Shown piece after piece: positions 8,301-19,400 of a stretch of 26,850 nt of DNA. The notes under the pieces are model-generated. The model did no database searches. It was not told the origin of the DNA and saw only the letters and a program-made list of their open reading frames with translations. The stretch is from Tetmemena sp. SeJ-2015 (taxonomy: Eukaryota > Ciliophora > Spirotrichea > Sporadotrichida > Oxytrichidae), in contig JAJKFJ010020787.1 in assembly GCA_027382625.1 (NCBI GenBank), positions 1-26,850 of the forward strand. Direction: 5' to 3'. Position numbers and translations under genes: made by a program. The stretch's first letter is position 1, and each line of letters opens with the position of its first letter.

Positions 8301-11300
8301 ATGTAGTCCTAGCACGAAACTGTAACCATTCTTTCAAATCCTCTTTCTCTCTTTGACATTTTAATTATATCATTCTTACATTGATTTAGATTGTGCTTGA
8401 GGAAGCGCAGCAGTTGTCTTTAGAGGAAATTATTACTAACAGGTAATTAAAAGCTAATTGCATTCTTTCTCATTTTATTTCAATGTCTTATTTGTTATAT
8501 CTAGCTTAAAGAACTTGTACTTATAAATCACCAGATATATAAGAGTTTATTGTAAATATACTCTTCTGATGATTTGCCGGACAATCCTTTTCCAACTATC
8601 CTGAAGACGGTCTACTTTTACAAAATCACGTATGAATTAAACCTCTTTCTAATTTAGTAGGAAAGAAATCGAAGAGTCTAAAGGAGAAGGTGAAATTTAT
8701 TTTTTACTGAGTGAGCTAGGTAATGGTAAGAAATGAAATAATTGACGAGGGGCTCTACGGAATAACTGGAGTCATGGGTCTTTACAGCGTTTACGGAATC
8801 AAGAACGTGCTTGAGATTATAAATTCACAGGCAGTCACTCAACTTATGAAGGTGCTTCGACCATACCTAATTGACAAGCAGGAAAGCATGGGTGATGTCA
8901 GAGTATGCTAAACCAATAAAATTCCTAACTTTTTAGTATGAAGTCTTCAATGCTCTTAATATCTTTTAATAATATTTGCAGTTGCAGGAGGTTATCTTTT
9001 CAGAAGCAGGGTATTCAAAAATCAAATTTAAGTTTTTTATTCGAAGTGCCTGAAGGCAGCTCCGTGTCCTCTTAAGCTCTACGGCATCTTCCAAGCAACT
9101 GTGTCCGTGAAGCAATCTGCGATGTCTTTCTTCGCTGACTATGTGTACGATGACGTGCTATCAATGTCTCGAGTGGACCAGGAATTCAACTTGTTTTAGG
9201 CTTTCGTGCTACAAGGTAAAGACCCGAGAACAAAGCAGAACTTTCAAAAGAGTATTTTCCCTGGAGGAAGTGCTAAATGGAAAAAATACCTTCTACACTG
9301 AGATAAAAGAAGCCATTGATAACAGATACAAGATCTCGCTCAAGATTTGGCTGAGGATCAGATCTCTAGATAAATCGGCTTAACCATAGGTAAAGAATCC
9401 ACAGCAGCCAGGTACCAGTTACATGGGAATAGGTACAGCATAGAACTTAATGATATCAGAGGATGACTATGTCTATGTCAAGACTGAAAAGGTCTATGTC
9501 CTCCACATAAAATTTTAGTTTTATTTCATGATTGAACGCAGATAAGGAGACTAGCTCGCCTTCACTTCATTCTCTCACTCTCCTATGAGTGCTTTGCTTG
9601 AGGGAGTCTTTTCAACTCGTGAGGCAGCGCAGGCTTACGCTTCCTTTTATATTTCTAGAGACTAGAACCCAGCCGAGAAATAGAAACTACAAGAGTATCT
9701 TGAAGATAAGTACTTTCGCATCTTTGAAAAGTACAAAAAGAACAAGCTAGCTCATTTAATAATAAATTGAAATTATTAACTATCTCAATAAAATGGCTCA
9801 TAATGAATTGTCTGTTTGAGATATTGATGACAGTGCTATTGGAGTCAGATGCAATAAGAAAGCAGATTGTGGACGGAGTTATGACTCTCCTTAACCTCCC
9901 TGCCACTAGACTATTTGGACTAACTTCCATCACTTAGGTGTTACAGAAGCTGCTTCAAGCTTTCTATGATTACAAGTTCCCTTAGTTCAGGAAGAGTCTT
10001 GAGAATCAGTTTTATAAATCATAACAAATGTGAATTAGTTCTACAGCTTTTACTCTCGGCTGCAGGAGATCATGGCAACTGGCTTCTGCGCTGAGATAAT
10101 TGTTTTTCGCAAATATCTAGACATCCTCATCGACTCCATAGCAGGAGAAGGACACAGGCAGTTAGAAATAGATAACTCAACCATGGAGACTTTTCAGAAC
10201 ATTGAATCAATTCTTAAATCTGTCAGCTCCTCAGAGATATTTATTTCTCTAATTTCTTTAAGATTACTAATGTGTCTCAGTAAAACAAGCTAGCAAAGAT
10301 GGCAATAGACTTGGTAATCAATAAGTTTGGAGCAACTTTGGGAGTTCAGTTCTTCAGTCAGGAGAAATTCGCACAGAGCAAGGCTTACGATAAAGCATGC
10401 AAGCTTGCGAATGAGAAAAATAAGAACAAGCAGTCAAAGATGTACCCTTCTAAGGACGAAGACGTGCACATCCTCATGCAGTATACAGTCGACACTTTTA
10501 TATACGAGAGCGTCTACTTCATTCTAAGGGACAGATTCTTCTATGAGCAGTTCCCTAACGCACTCTCAATCACTTCTATGAATCTGCAAAGTTTCAAAAA
10601 AAATGCTTCTATGTAAATTAAAGTCACTGCATAAGATTCGATTTGTACGGAGGTATCTCTGATGAGTTTATCAAATTAAACGAGATGTCAAAGCCATTCT
10701 AGAACTCACAGCCACCTCTCAACTTGTATATCCTCGGAAACAATGTTAAAGTTTTTTGCTATCGATTAAATTGCTTAATGAGATGAGAGATAAGGAAATT
10801 CCTTTCCCCATCTCTGACTTCTTCACTCTGTAAGCAACATCTGCAGTAGATGTAGGTCTCTTCAGAAAGATTTTCAGGAACTATGAATTTGCCAGAATCA
10901 TATTTATTCATTATCAATGTAGGCGATATGTTTGAAGGCGGCTACTTAAAGATTCTGACCTCAGTGACAGGCTTTTCAATCTTCAATAAGTACTTTGCAT
11001 TTTATAATAATTATACACGAGACTCCAGAAGCAGAGTAATTTTTGGACAGTGATGTGTGATGTGATTCTGACCGGCGCTTCGTTTGAGCAGGCTATCCCA
11101 TCCTACATAGCTCTACTGCTCAGGTATGCTTTGTTCCTATATCATTAGACAGACGCTGTTGTAATGGGTTTCTACACAGATGATGATCTCGACAATCCAG
11201 CAGTAACTGTTTTTCAAATAAGAAACACCCAAGGTAACAATGGGGCTCTAGGAGATAGTGATCTCAAGGATGCTAGCAGAAAGATGTTTGAGTTTGTGAA

Positions 11301-12234
11301 GGGTAGGATAAAGATGTATCTAAGAGTTCTATTCCTTGCTCAAGATGGCACTGCCTTCAAGAAAACTCACATCAAAATGATTTGATTAATGCTTTCTTAT
11401 TTCATCTACTTTAACTTACACTTTAAGAATGATTCAACCACTACAACTTACTCAACTCTCTATCCAGTCAATTCCATCCATGAATAAATATGCTTGTACT
11501 TTAATGATGTGAGCAAGGTGTTCTTCACTATTGAGGATTTTGCTGAGTGGGATATGATTCTACGATCTCATGCTCTCTTTTCTCCGACAGAACACTTGAT
11601 CGAAGAGTACAAGGTAGCATACCTAGATTTCAGGTTTTTGGATGCTTTCAAGTGCCTACTGCTTTTGAAGCTGATGGATGAAAACGAAGCTCACTATATC
11701 CATTTCATGCGTCTGCTCTATTCTCAGGCAGAGTCACTCAACTGCATAGTTTAAGACTTATTCAATCTATCTTATTAATTTGAGACTTGTAAATAATGAG
11801 AGACATAATTAAGGATATCTACAGAGCAGACCTACACAGACTGCAGATAAAAAAGTTCGGACCTCTGTAACTGCATAATTTCTTCCTCGCAGTGAGAGAT
11901 GCAATAGGAATGGAAATCAAGAATTCACACCTAACAGTTGTGGAGGGATACCAAACTAGGATCCTCAATAACTTACTGGAAATTGATGACTTACTAATTG
12001 AACTCAAAACACCCTCTATAAATCCAAACAGAGAGATCAAGATACTCGAGAAGGTGCAACTCAAGGTCAAATAAGTAGAACTCAATCACATCATAGATAT
12101 TAATATTGAGGTAAAGCATTAAATTGCTTCTCAATGCTAGAGTAATAAGTAACTGCTTGATGCTCTACAGCAGTGAGTATCTCAAAGTAACATACAATAT
12201 AAACGTATTCCACGACCCCCTAACAATTGAGTGA
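8301..12234 (+). CDS. Large alpha-helical protein, 1,146 aa, unknown function
   Basis: The best-resolved gene of the window. It starts at ATG 8301 (MQSQHETIVLEEAQQ) and stops at TGA 12232-12234. Removing introns 8322-8389 and 8903-8936 and fourteen inserts flanked by direct repeats leaves 3,441 nt, exactly 1,147 codons, with no internal TGA. The product is hydrophilic overall with regularly spaced Leu/Ile/Phe, suggesting stacked helices. It has no signal peptide, no convincing membrane helix and no catalytic motif that I recognise. Distinctive stretches are IDEGLYGITGVMGLYSVYGI near residue 85, FGSSS-free polar loops near 290-330, LYILGNNVKLLNEMRDKEIP in the middle third, and MGFYTDDDLDNPAVTVFQIR in the last third. 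The size and helical pattern recall large scaffold subunits such as those of the WASH/WAVE regulatory complexes, but no alignment was convincing, so no function is assigned. Confidence 0.85.
8322..8389 (+). other. Intron 1 of the 1,146-aa gene, 68 bp
   Basis: GTAACC...TTTAG. Removal joins the first seven codons (MQSQHET) to IVLEEAQQ. Confidence 0.75.
8450..8507 (+). other. IES 1, pointer AAAG, 58 bp
   Basis: AAAG at 8450-8453 and 8508-8511. The insert also begins near a GT and ends near a TAG, but GT...AG removal gives the wrong phase. The pointer deletion joins NRQLK to ELVLINHQ. Confidence 0.75.
8663..8727 (+). other. IES 2, pointer AAGAAAT, 65 bp
   Basis: The 7-bp AAGAAAT at 8663-8669 and 8728-8734. 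Deletion joins IQQERN to EIIDEGLYG. The insert contains TGA in two frames. Confidence 0.88.
8903..8936 (+). other. Intron 2 of the 1,146-aa gene, 34 bp
   Basis: GTATGCTAA...TTTTTAG. Removal joins ESMGDVR to YEVFNALN. Confidence 0.88.
9012..9037 (+). other. IES 3, pointer TATTC, 26 bp
   Basis: TATTC at 9012-9016 and 9038-9042. Deletion joins SEAGYS to KCLKAAP. Confidence 0.82.
9211..9229 (+). other. IES 4, pointer ACAA, 19 bp (or an intron at 9216-9252)
   Basis: ACAA at 9211-9214 and 9230-9233. Deleting 19 bp joins FVLQ to SRTFKRVFSLEE. An alternative GTAAAG...AGAG intron, 9216-9252 (37 bp), also restores the frame, giving FVLQVFSLEE. Confidence 0.5.
9761..9786 (+). other. IES 5, pointer AATAAA, 26 bp
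   Basis: AATAAA at 9761-9766 and 9787-9792. Deletion joins KLAHLII to KWLIMNCLFE. A longer nearby repeat, GCTCAT (9750, 9796), gives the wrong phase. Confidence 0.78.
10010..10047 (+). other. IES 6, pointer TTTTA, 38 bp
   Basis: TTTTA at 10010-10014 and 10048-10052. Deletion joins LENQF to YSRLQEIM and removes an in-frame TGA. Confidence 0.8.
10240..10256 (+). other. IES 7, pointer TTTA, 17 bp
   Basis: TTTA at 10240-10243 and 10257-10260. Deletion joins SSSEIF to KITNVSQQ. Confidence 0.7.
10538..10572 (+). other. IES 8, pointer CTTCTATGA, 35 bp
   Basis: The 9-bp CTTCTATGA at 10538-10546 and 10573-10581, the longest pointer found. Deletion joins RDRFFYE to SAKFQKKC. Confidence 0.9.
10746..10765 (+). 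other. IES 9, pointer TTAAA, 20 bp
   Basis: TTAAA at 10746-10750 and 10766-10770. Deletion joins LGNNVK to LLNEMRDK. Confidence 0.78.
10897..10912 (+). other. IES 10, pointer ATCA, 16 bp
   Basis: ATCA at 10897-10900 and 10913-10916. Deletion joins YEFARI to NVGDMFEGG. Confidence 0.72.
10999..11009 (+). other. IES 11, pointer ATT, 11 bp
   Basis: ATT at 10999-11001 and 11010-11012. Deletion joins NKYFAL to YTRLQKQSNFW. A tandem TGATGTG at 11051-11064 lies just downstream in coding sequence and need not be removed. Confidence 0.6.
11376..11387 (+). other. IES 12, pointer AATG, 12 bp
   Basis: AATG at 11376-11379 and 11388-11391. Deletion removes the in-frame TGA at 11383 and joins THIKM to LSYFIYFN. 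Confidence 0.65.
11754..11782 (+). other. IES 13, pointer AGACTT, 29 bp
   Basis: AGACTT at 11754-11759 and 11783-11788. Deletion joins NCIVQDL to QIMRDIIKD. Confidence 0.85.
12099..12117 (+). other. IES 14, pointer ATTAA, 19 bp
   Basis: ATTAA at 12099-12103 and 12118-12122. Deletion joins NHIIDI to KLLLNARVIS and opens the frame to the TGA at 12232. Confidence 0.75.
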
Positions 12235-12343
12235 GCACTAGTGGTTTTAGATTTGGGTATATTTCTTAATTATAAACTTAACAATAAATTTAAAGCTTGG
12301 TTCATTATAATAAATAATTAAATTTAAAGAATACTATTTCATT

Positions 12344-12575
12344 ATGGTTTTTATAAAAGCTTTGATAGGTTTTGCCATCGTCTACTAAGTGAGCTCTTTT
12401 GTAGTAGCGCATGTAAGAATTGTACCTATGATAAATGTTTTAGTCGATTAGGATAGCTTCGGGCTACAAAGACCCGAATACACCAGAAGAGGAGGAGAAG
12501 AGGAGACTTGAATGGGCAAAGTAATATGAAGGCAAGCCAGTTCACGAAACTAAAGAAGTTGAGAACTATTTCTGA
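12344..12575 (+). CDS. Small single-pass membrane protein, 66 aa
   Basis: Unrecognised small protein too short for ORF callers. Exon 1 (12344-12412) encodes a hydrophobic segment, MVFIKALIGFAIVYQVSSFV. A 31-bp intron (12413-12443) follows. Exon 2 (12444-12575) encodes a charged tail with PEEEEKRRLEWAKQYEGKP and ends in TGA. TAA and TAG are used as Gln. One N-terminal helix plus a short charged domain is the layout of many small mitochondrial inner-membrane subunits, but no family was recognised. It starts 110 bp after the stop of the large gene, on the same strand, and has no IES. Confidence 0.7.
12413..12443 (+). other. Intron of the 66-aa gene, 31 bp
   Basis: GTAAGAAT...TTTTAG. Removal joins VVAH to SIRIASGYKD. 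Confidence 0.78.
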
Positions 12576-13497
12576 CACTCTTATTCATTTGCTGATTAAT
12601 TTCTTTAAACAATCAAAATATAATTCTGTGGCTATATTCAAAAGCTGAAAAGAGTTCATAATTTTACTTAATCAAAACTTATATGCAGCATACTCAATAT
12701 CTAAGATTAATGTTAGTGCCAAAATAAAGGATATTTAAAGATTATCTGATTAAAATCTCAGTTATTAAATGTATACTCTGAGAAATCAGTAATAAATCAA
12801 TTAAGATATCTCTTTATTCATATCTTATTTTATAATTATTAATTTAATAATTTTTTAAAAAATAAGAAATGAAAACAATTTTTAATAAAATTTACTTTTT
12901 AGGATTGTTAGGACTTTAAATTTAAAAAATAAACTTTTTATAATTAAAAATGTTCCATATCTTTAGAATCAAATTTAAAATTTAGGGGATTATTTGTTCT
13001 CTTTAATTATTACTTTTAAACTATATAAATTACTATGCTTTTCTGATAACAAAGATTGACATAGAAAAACAACATTGAATTCATTGAAGTGCAATTACCT
13101 TATCTTACAAACAACTTCTCGCAAGAAAATATAAGCATATTCTTAAATAATGGTCTTAATATCTTAATATTAATTATTTTATGTTGGTATTAATATATAT
13201 AATAAATTAACCGAAAATTAATTTTAATCTATCCTAATAATTAACTATTGAGTTTATTGACGGGATCAATCTCTTTTATTGCATAAAGCAGTTATTTCCT
13301 CCCACCCCATTAAATTATAGATATTTTAAGCATTTAGAAAATAAGTTAGCATAGAGAGAGAACAATAAAATGTTTTTTTTACAAATCTGCTTTAATAGTG
13401 ATTTCAAACAATGATTGGGAATCTCTGTTAATAAATTGAAAATAATACATAAATATGTTTAAATAGCTCTGAATCATAAAATATAATGATAATAAGT
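12576..13497. other. AT-rich intergenic spacer between convergent genes
   Basis: Very AT-rich DNA between the 3' ends of the 66-aa gene (+) and the giant gene (-). No coding frame or repeat is apparent. Confidence 0.6.
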
Positions 13498-16400
13498 TCA
13501 GCGTTGCTACATTCTGAGAGAGTTGTCTATTTTTTGTGAGAAAGTTAATAAATAGTTGGAGTTCATTTCATCTTATATTTATCTTGTGAGCTCCTCAGTA
13601 TCAGCATTCTCATCACTCAAATTTCGCTTTTTATTAATTTCCAAGTAGTCTTCATCATCGCTCGTATGAGGTGAGTCAAGTTGCTAATCATCATTTCCAA
13701 ATATTTTATGAACACTATTCTTCGCTTACAGAACTCCAAACATTTTAAAAAATACAAAACCTTAAATTGTGAAACTTAATTTATCCAAAGTATATCACGA
13801 CACTGAAGTTCTTGATAACACTAAAACTGATGAGAGCAACTAATACCCAGCCCAAATTCTTTTTCTAATTTTATGTAATACCTTCTCCGCTCTATTCAAA
13901 ATATGCAAACAGAATCCATACTTTTTCTTCATTTTAATTTAACCTCAAATAATTTTTCATCCTTTTTTATTTGAATAAATTAATGAACGACGCAAACTAA
14001 AATCACAAATTCATCAAGAACAGTAGTTGTTTGCTGGTTTTCTAATTCAAATGGCTTCACTACAATCATAAAAACCATCATAAAAGAACAGCATGCCATC
14101 ACAAGCACACATTTAATTAATAAGACTGCAATTTATAGTTTATGAATAAGAGTAATGCTCCAAAGAATTAAAAATATTCTAATTGGATAAAGGGATATGG
14201 GTAAGCGTAGACTAAAATAGCTGCGATCACAAGTCTCTGGTACATGAAGAGAGGATAATAGTAAAGTTGCAGAATAGAAGTATGGGCACTATCCTCAGTC
14301 AGCATCCCGTATTGCTTCATCCACTTTTTGGACCTCAATCGCTTTCTGTTTTTATAAATCATACTCATAGCCATAAAAGGTAGCAGTAAGGCCCCTGCAC
14401 AAAAAACAAAAGCTATTATAGGACAGATTGAATTTGGTGATCAGCAAATTATTCTTAGAAATGAAAATAGAATTTCTTTACTCAATTAAATTTTAGAATT
14501 TTATTAATTATTAAAATGCAAGAAATTGATGGTTTTTCGCAAGGACTACAGAAGAGGAGCGCAGTATTAAAACTCTGATGTCTGTTTTAAGAACTACTTG
14601 AGCTTTATGATAATTTTAAAGATCAATAGACTTTAGGCATGCAATAATTAAATCAGTTTTCTTTCTAATCCTTTAAAATAAAGTTAATTTACAATTTATA
14701 GAGTTTAAGTCAAATGCAGTAAAAGTCATTAAAGATAATTTATTGAATTCAGTGCTATCTCTAAGATTATTTTCTGATAACCTAATTCTATCTATCCTAT
14801 ACTGAGGCAATCATTTAGTCCTTATTTTTGAATTTAATAAACTTGGAGTTCAAGATTAGTTGCATTATAAATTCCAGGTATTGCTCAACAAATCCTCTTA
14901 AAGGTGTGTTGAAAAAGAAGGAGGACTTGATATCTTCCCATAATTTCACAGTTTTGCATACTTTATTCATCAGGAGAACAGTCGGCATCATTATTAAAAT
15001 TGCAAAAGTCCATATGGTTATCTTCTGACCGTAGGATACGATAAAATAAGGAGACATCTTTGCTTCAACAAATGGAGGAGCCAGAGTGGACTCATCTGAT
15101 CTCTCTACAACTTAATCCTCATCGATTAGATAGTTAGCTATGTTAGGAATATAGGAATTAAACTCGTCTAAATCTCCTGAGGCTACGCTGAAGTATTAAG
15201 TGAAAAGTTTTAAATTTTCTGGGAAGTCAATATTCATGTAAAGCAAATAGCTAAACACTTGAAGTGAATGCACTAAACCCCAGAGGTATTGCATTGATGA
15301 GCTCAAAGCAACTTTGAGAATCATATTGAAGCTGAATACTGAGAGGAAAGTATACTTCATAGATGAGGCACTCCCAGATGCAGCATTTTTCTCAGATGCA
15401 GATAGATAAAGAAAGGGGTTTGCGTTTATTGTCTGGTAGTAGTTATCTGTCAGTTGATTTCCAGCTAGATCTTTTATCTAATTGGAATTATTAAAGGTCA
15501 CAATTATATGCTCGGAGCCATCCATAGATTGCATGAAGTTTTCCAAGATTATAGAAAATTTCATAATTTTTCTATTGGGAAGTAGAGGATTACTTAGATC
15601 TTCTATAAGTCTCCAAGTAAACAAATAGCTCGGCAAAGAACCGTCTATAGATACTATTGCAAAGAAAATTGCAATATGGAATTTGAATATATTTTGAGAT
15701 TTGTTTGGAAATTTTCTTTCTTCTTTCTAAAGATATATATTTGTTTAGTAGAAGAATATCTTTAGATCCAATTAATTTGATTATTTTTAGCAATATCAAA
15801 TTTTCAGAACTAATTGATGTCTTGTTCTGAATAGTTACTGGTTCAGAAAATTGAATGAACACTTGGTTGATCGAGGATATTGCTTAAATGGTAAAATAAG
15901 GAGGAATTATTTCTCTGCAAGATTCATTAGGTGTTGGGCAAGCGAAACCATACTCAATAAGGCATAAGTTACTGCAACCATCACCTGAAATCACGTTGCC
16001 ATCATCACATTTTAAACCCCCAAAGCATGATTGAAAGTTGAAATAACATTCTGAAATACGTTATTATATGCATAATTAATTGACTAATAAAATTGAATCC
16101 AACTCCTCACGAAATACTTTCCTGTTCTTTCAAATTAAACCTAATTTTTTAAAGTTAAATTTAAAAGAATGTTTGAAATTAAGGTATGCCTCCCTGATCT
16201 ACAAAATAATGAACTTTATAAAGCAAGGTCGATCAAGTAGGTTTGGAAAAGATATATCCAGCCAGGGAAACTATATTCATCAGTCCCCTTAACGGACAAA
16301 TATACTCTCTCACTAACAATGGGTGAGGTCTCTCGGACTTACCGAGGTGATATCTTAAGACGAAGGATAATCATTGGTTTGCAACTTTCATCGTAAAGTT

Positions 16401-19400
16401 ATAAGCTGAAGGCATGAGAGTTTTAATTCATTCTCAAGCTAAAGCTACAGAAGCTGACGTCGCGAGCTAATTTTAGCACCAATATTAAAGTTGCTGCAAC
16501 TTAATTAGTAGCAGTTCAATCACGTTGCAATAAAATTAGTCGCAGATATTTTTAAGCCTTTCGTGACGTCGACACAAGCAATCTCGCTCTCAGTTATCTG
16601 ATATATAGGAAGTACTTAAAAGTGTAAAATTCGGAGAATATGATATATACGAAAGTTATTTCCTTGAGGACTTTATAATTTATGTTTAAGGTTAAAATTT
16701 AGCATGAATATAAGGATTAATCAAGAAATTTATTATACAAAATTTATTCTCACTTTCATATCATAATATAGGGTTTTTATTGAGTGTCTATAATTAACCC
16801 ATCTCCACACTTATCTTCGCATTGATATTCCTCATTTGTAAAATATCCTAAAATCTCTTCGCAAAGTGTGCAGTTGTGAGCTTAGGAATTATAGATAGCT
16901 CCTGGATAACATTCTATACACTGACTTGAACCAGGACCTGTGCATCTCTTGCATCTTGAATGGCATGTTTAGCACCTTCCTGCAGCTACACCACTCGCAA
17001 GCCCTTAGTTCCATTATAGGATGAATATGATTATAAATATATTTAATTTAAACAATCAGGCTTAACAACAGCAACAGAATTAATAAACTTAGATAACTTT
17101 TTCATATGTCAAAATAAATTAAATGAAAGAATGAACATAAAAATGAAAGTCCAAAATCAGATTCATTTTTCTTTTAATATCAAGAAAGAATTTGAAGGTT
17201 AGTAATCAAGGTGTCTTTTATTTTTTGCGATTTTTAACCATTATTTTAAATTATTTGAACTTTAATTTAGAAATATTGGTAGAGGACACATAAAACACAA
17301 AAGTCTTTAAATGAAAACATATTGGTGAGAATATTTGGAAATTTCAATGATAAAATAGTAGTACCTCTAATATAAAACATTTCTGCTAAATTAAGAGCAG
17401 TTAAGAGATTATGACAAGTTTCAATTTGATAAATTGTTATGCTTGAGTTTGAAATGAAAGAACCTGAAATACTCAAGAAGAAAAGTGAAGGATTTTTAAA
17501 AAATTAAGGTATAATATAAAAATTTGTTATTTTATTGCTTAAAATATCAAGAAGTAAATGTAAGCTTGCTTTTTCAATATATTTTTCTTATTTAAGTATT
17601 ATAATCAATCCCATTAATCCTATAGTAGTATTGCCCGTCTAGGCACTTGGGGATTATGCAGGATGTTCCTTGGAGTATATAGCCCACTTTTTGGATTTCA
17701 CCTATTTCATCTCTACTGTAAAGTTCATTGCAACTGTAGCACTGTTTAGAAGTAGGTCCATAGCATAAATTGCATGCAGTGTGGCAAACTATTCAAGTTT
17801 AAAATTTTGTTAAATTCTTACGCTTGCAAGTATAGTCAGTTTTATCCGCAAAGTAGCCGTCTGGACATTTTTCGTAGCAACCATTATTAAGATAAAAATA
17901 TCCAGAAGAGCAAGTTGGGCACTAGGTCAAATGGTCATTACCAGTGCAGGTTTTACAAGAAGTCGGGCAATTTAGACAAATCCACTAACTAGATTTTAAA
18001 TTAATGATTTTAGAGGAATTAATATCCCCTCAGGGAATAAATAAAAAGGATTAATAAAATAAATAATTCACACTTAGTAAACGTGTTAGGCCAAAACGTA
18101 AATATTAAGAACTTGCCGAGTCCTCCTTGCTTCTCTCAATAGGAGAATATCTTCCATCCTTTGGACGATAGTAAGCTCAAAATTATTGCTAACCTTAGGC
18201 TCGAAAGATGACTATTAGGTGCCAATTTTAGTTTATTAGGGTTATTGTTCAAATGCTTTAATTTAATTCTATTCATGGCAATGGGAGCGCAATCGAAGAC
18301 CATTTCCATATCTAAAATAATTGTTGTAAAGTCTTGCGATTTAATTATTATAGTGCTGTTTATTGTCGTGAATGTGGTCATGGTTATGATTTGCATGTTT
18401 AATTTACTAATTAACTTAATTAATATTTGGTGGGAGACCTGTGTTTTTTTAATCAGCAAGGTGTTGGAAGGCTCTAATTAAAGTTTCAATTAATGATTGA
18501 ATTATTGCAGGGTGGTATACAATTACTACCAACCCCTCCGGAGTAGTTTCAAAATATTTCAGAGCTTGATTTATGCCATTTACGAATTTGCATCATTCGG
18601 CTTCTATAAGGCCTCTTGGCTAGATTTGGAAACTTCATCGTACTTCAACCAAAGGATGTTAAAAATTGTCAGAGTCATGTCAATTGTTCCTCGGTTCGAG
18701 GGTTGCTATCTTTGGCGATTGAACTATGACTTTGGAAATACTACAGCTCTTGCATTAAATGGAGGTGTTAGTGAGCCAAAATTTGAAATCATAATATCTT
18801 GATTTTAAGAAATCTTAAAATGAAAAATATGACTTCTCAAGTAGACTCTCCATAAATCATGAACACCTATATTAAATATTCATAGAATTGATAGATTATC
18901 AAAATTGATCACTTCTAATGGGCTGCTCCGGAAGTAATGGCATTGAGTAATAACAGAGTGATCTCCCTACCCTTCGTTAAGACCTTTATTACACTTCTTG
19001 AGTACTAGATTTTAGTTTTCTAATTTAATATCGATGAACTAGAATCAGAATAAGTTCCATCCAGACAAATTTCAAGACATTCTGAGTTGTACAGAAAGAA
19101 TGATGGCTTGCACTATTCTTTTTTTAAATGCTATAATTTCTTAGTTATCTTTAAAATTATAAATGGATTTAAAAGTCAAATAATAGAATGATAGAGTTAA
19201 AATACAAATATTAAACTAGTTTCTTTAATAATTACAAGTATTGTAAGTGGAGTCCCAACATCTCTGGCACTTGTAATAGCAGGCTAAAAGCATTATGTGA
19301 ATGATTATCTTACGTTTGATAGTCAAATAGAAGGTAAGAACTGTCTCCCATGAAGCATCGTCTACTCCAACGCATTCCATTAAGTATGTTCCAATATCGG

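Noticed and set aside
9750..9801. GCTCAT direct repeat as an IES pointer
   Set aside because: Deleting between these copies gives the wrong reading frame; AATAAA at 9761/9787 gives the correct one.
11051..11064. Tandem TGATGTG as a zero-length IES
   Set aside because: Once the 11-bp ATT-flanked insert at 10999 is removed, the frame through both copies is open and sensible, so no deletion is needed.
8301..12234. Programmed +1 frameshifting as in Euplotes
   Set aside because: The code is wrong (TAA and TAG are sense here), and each break coincides with a repeat-flanked insert rather than a slippery stop codon.
18497..18802. 101-aa plus-strand ORF
   Set aside because: The minus strand here reads coherent extracellular-domain sequence in phase with the giant gene; the plus ORF is a shadow.
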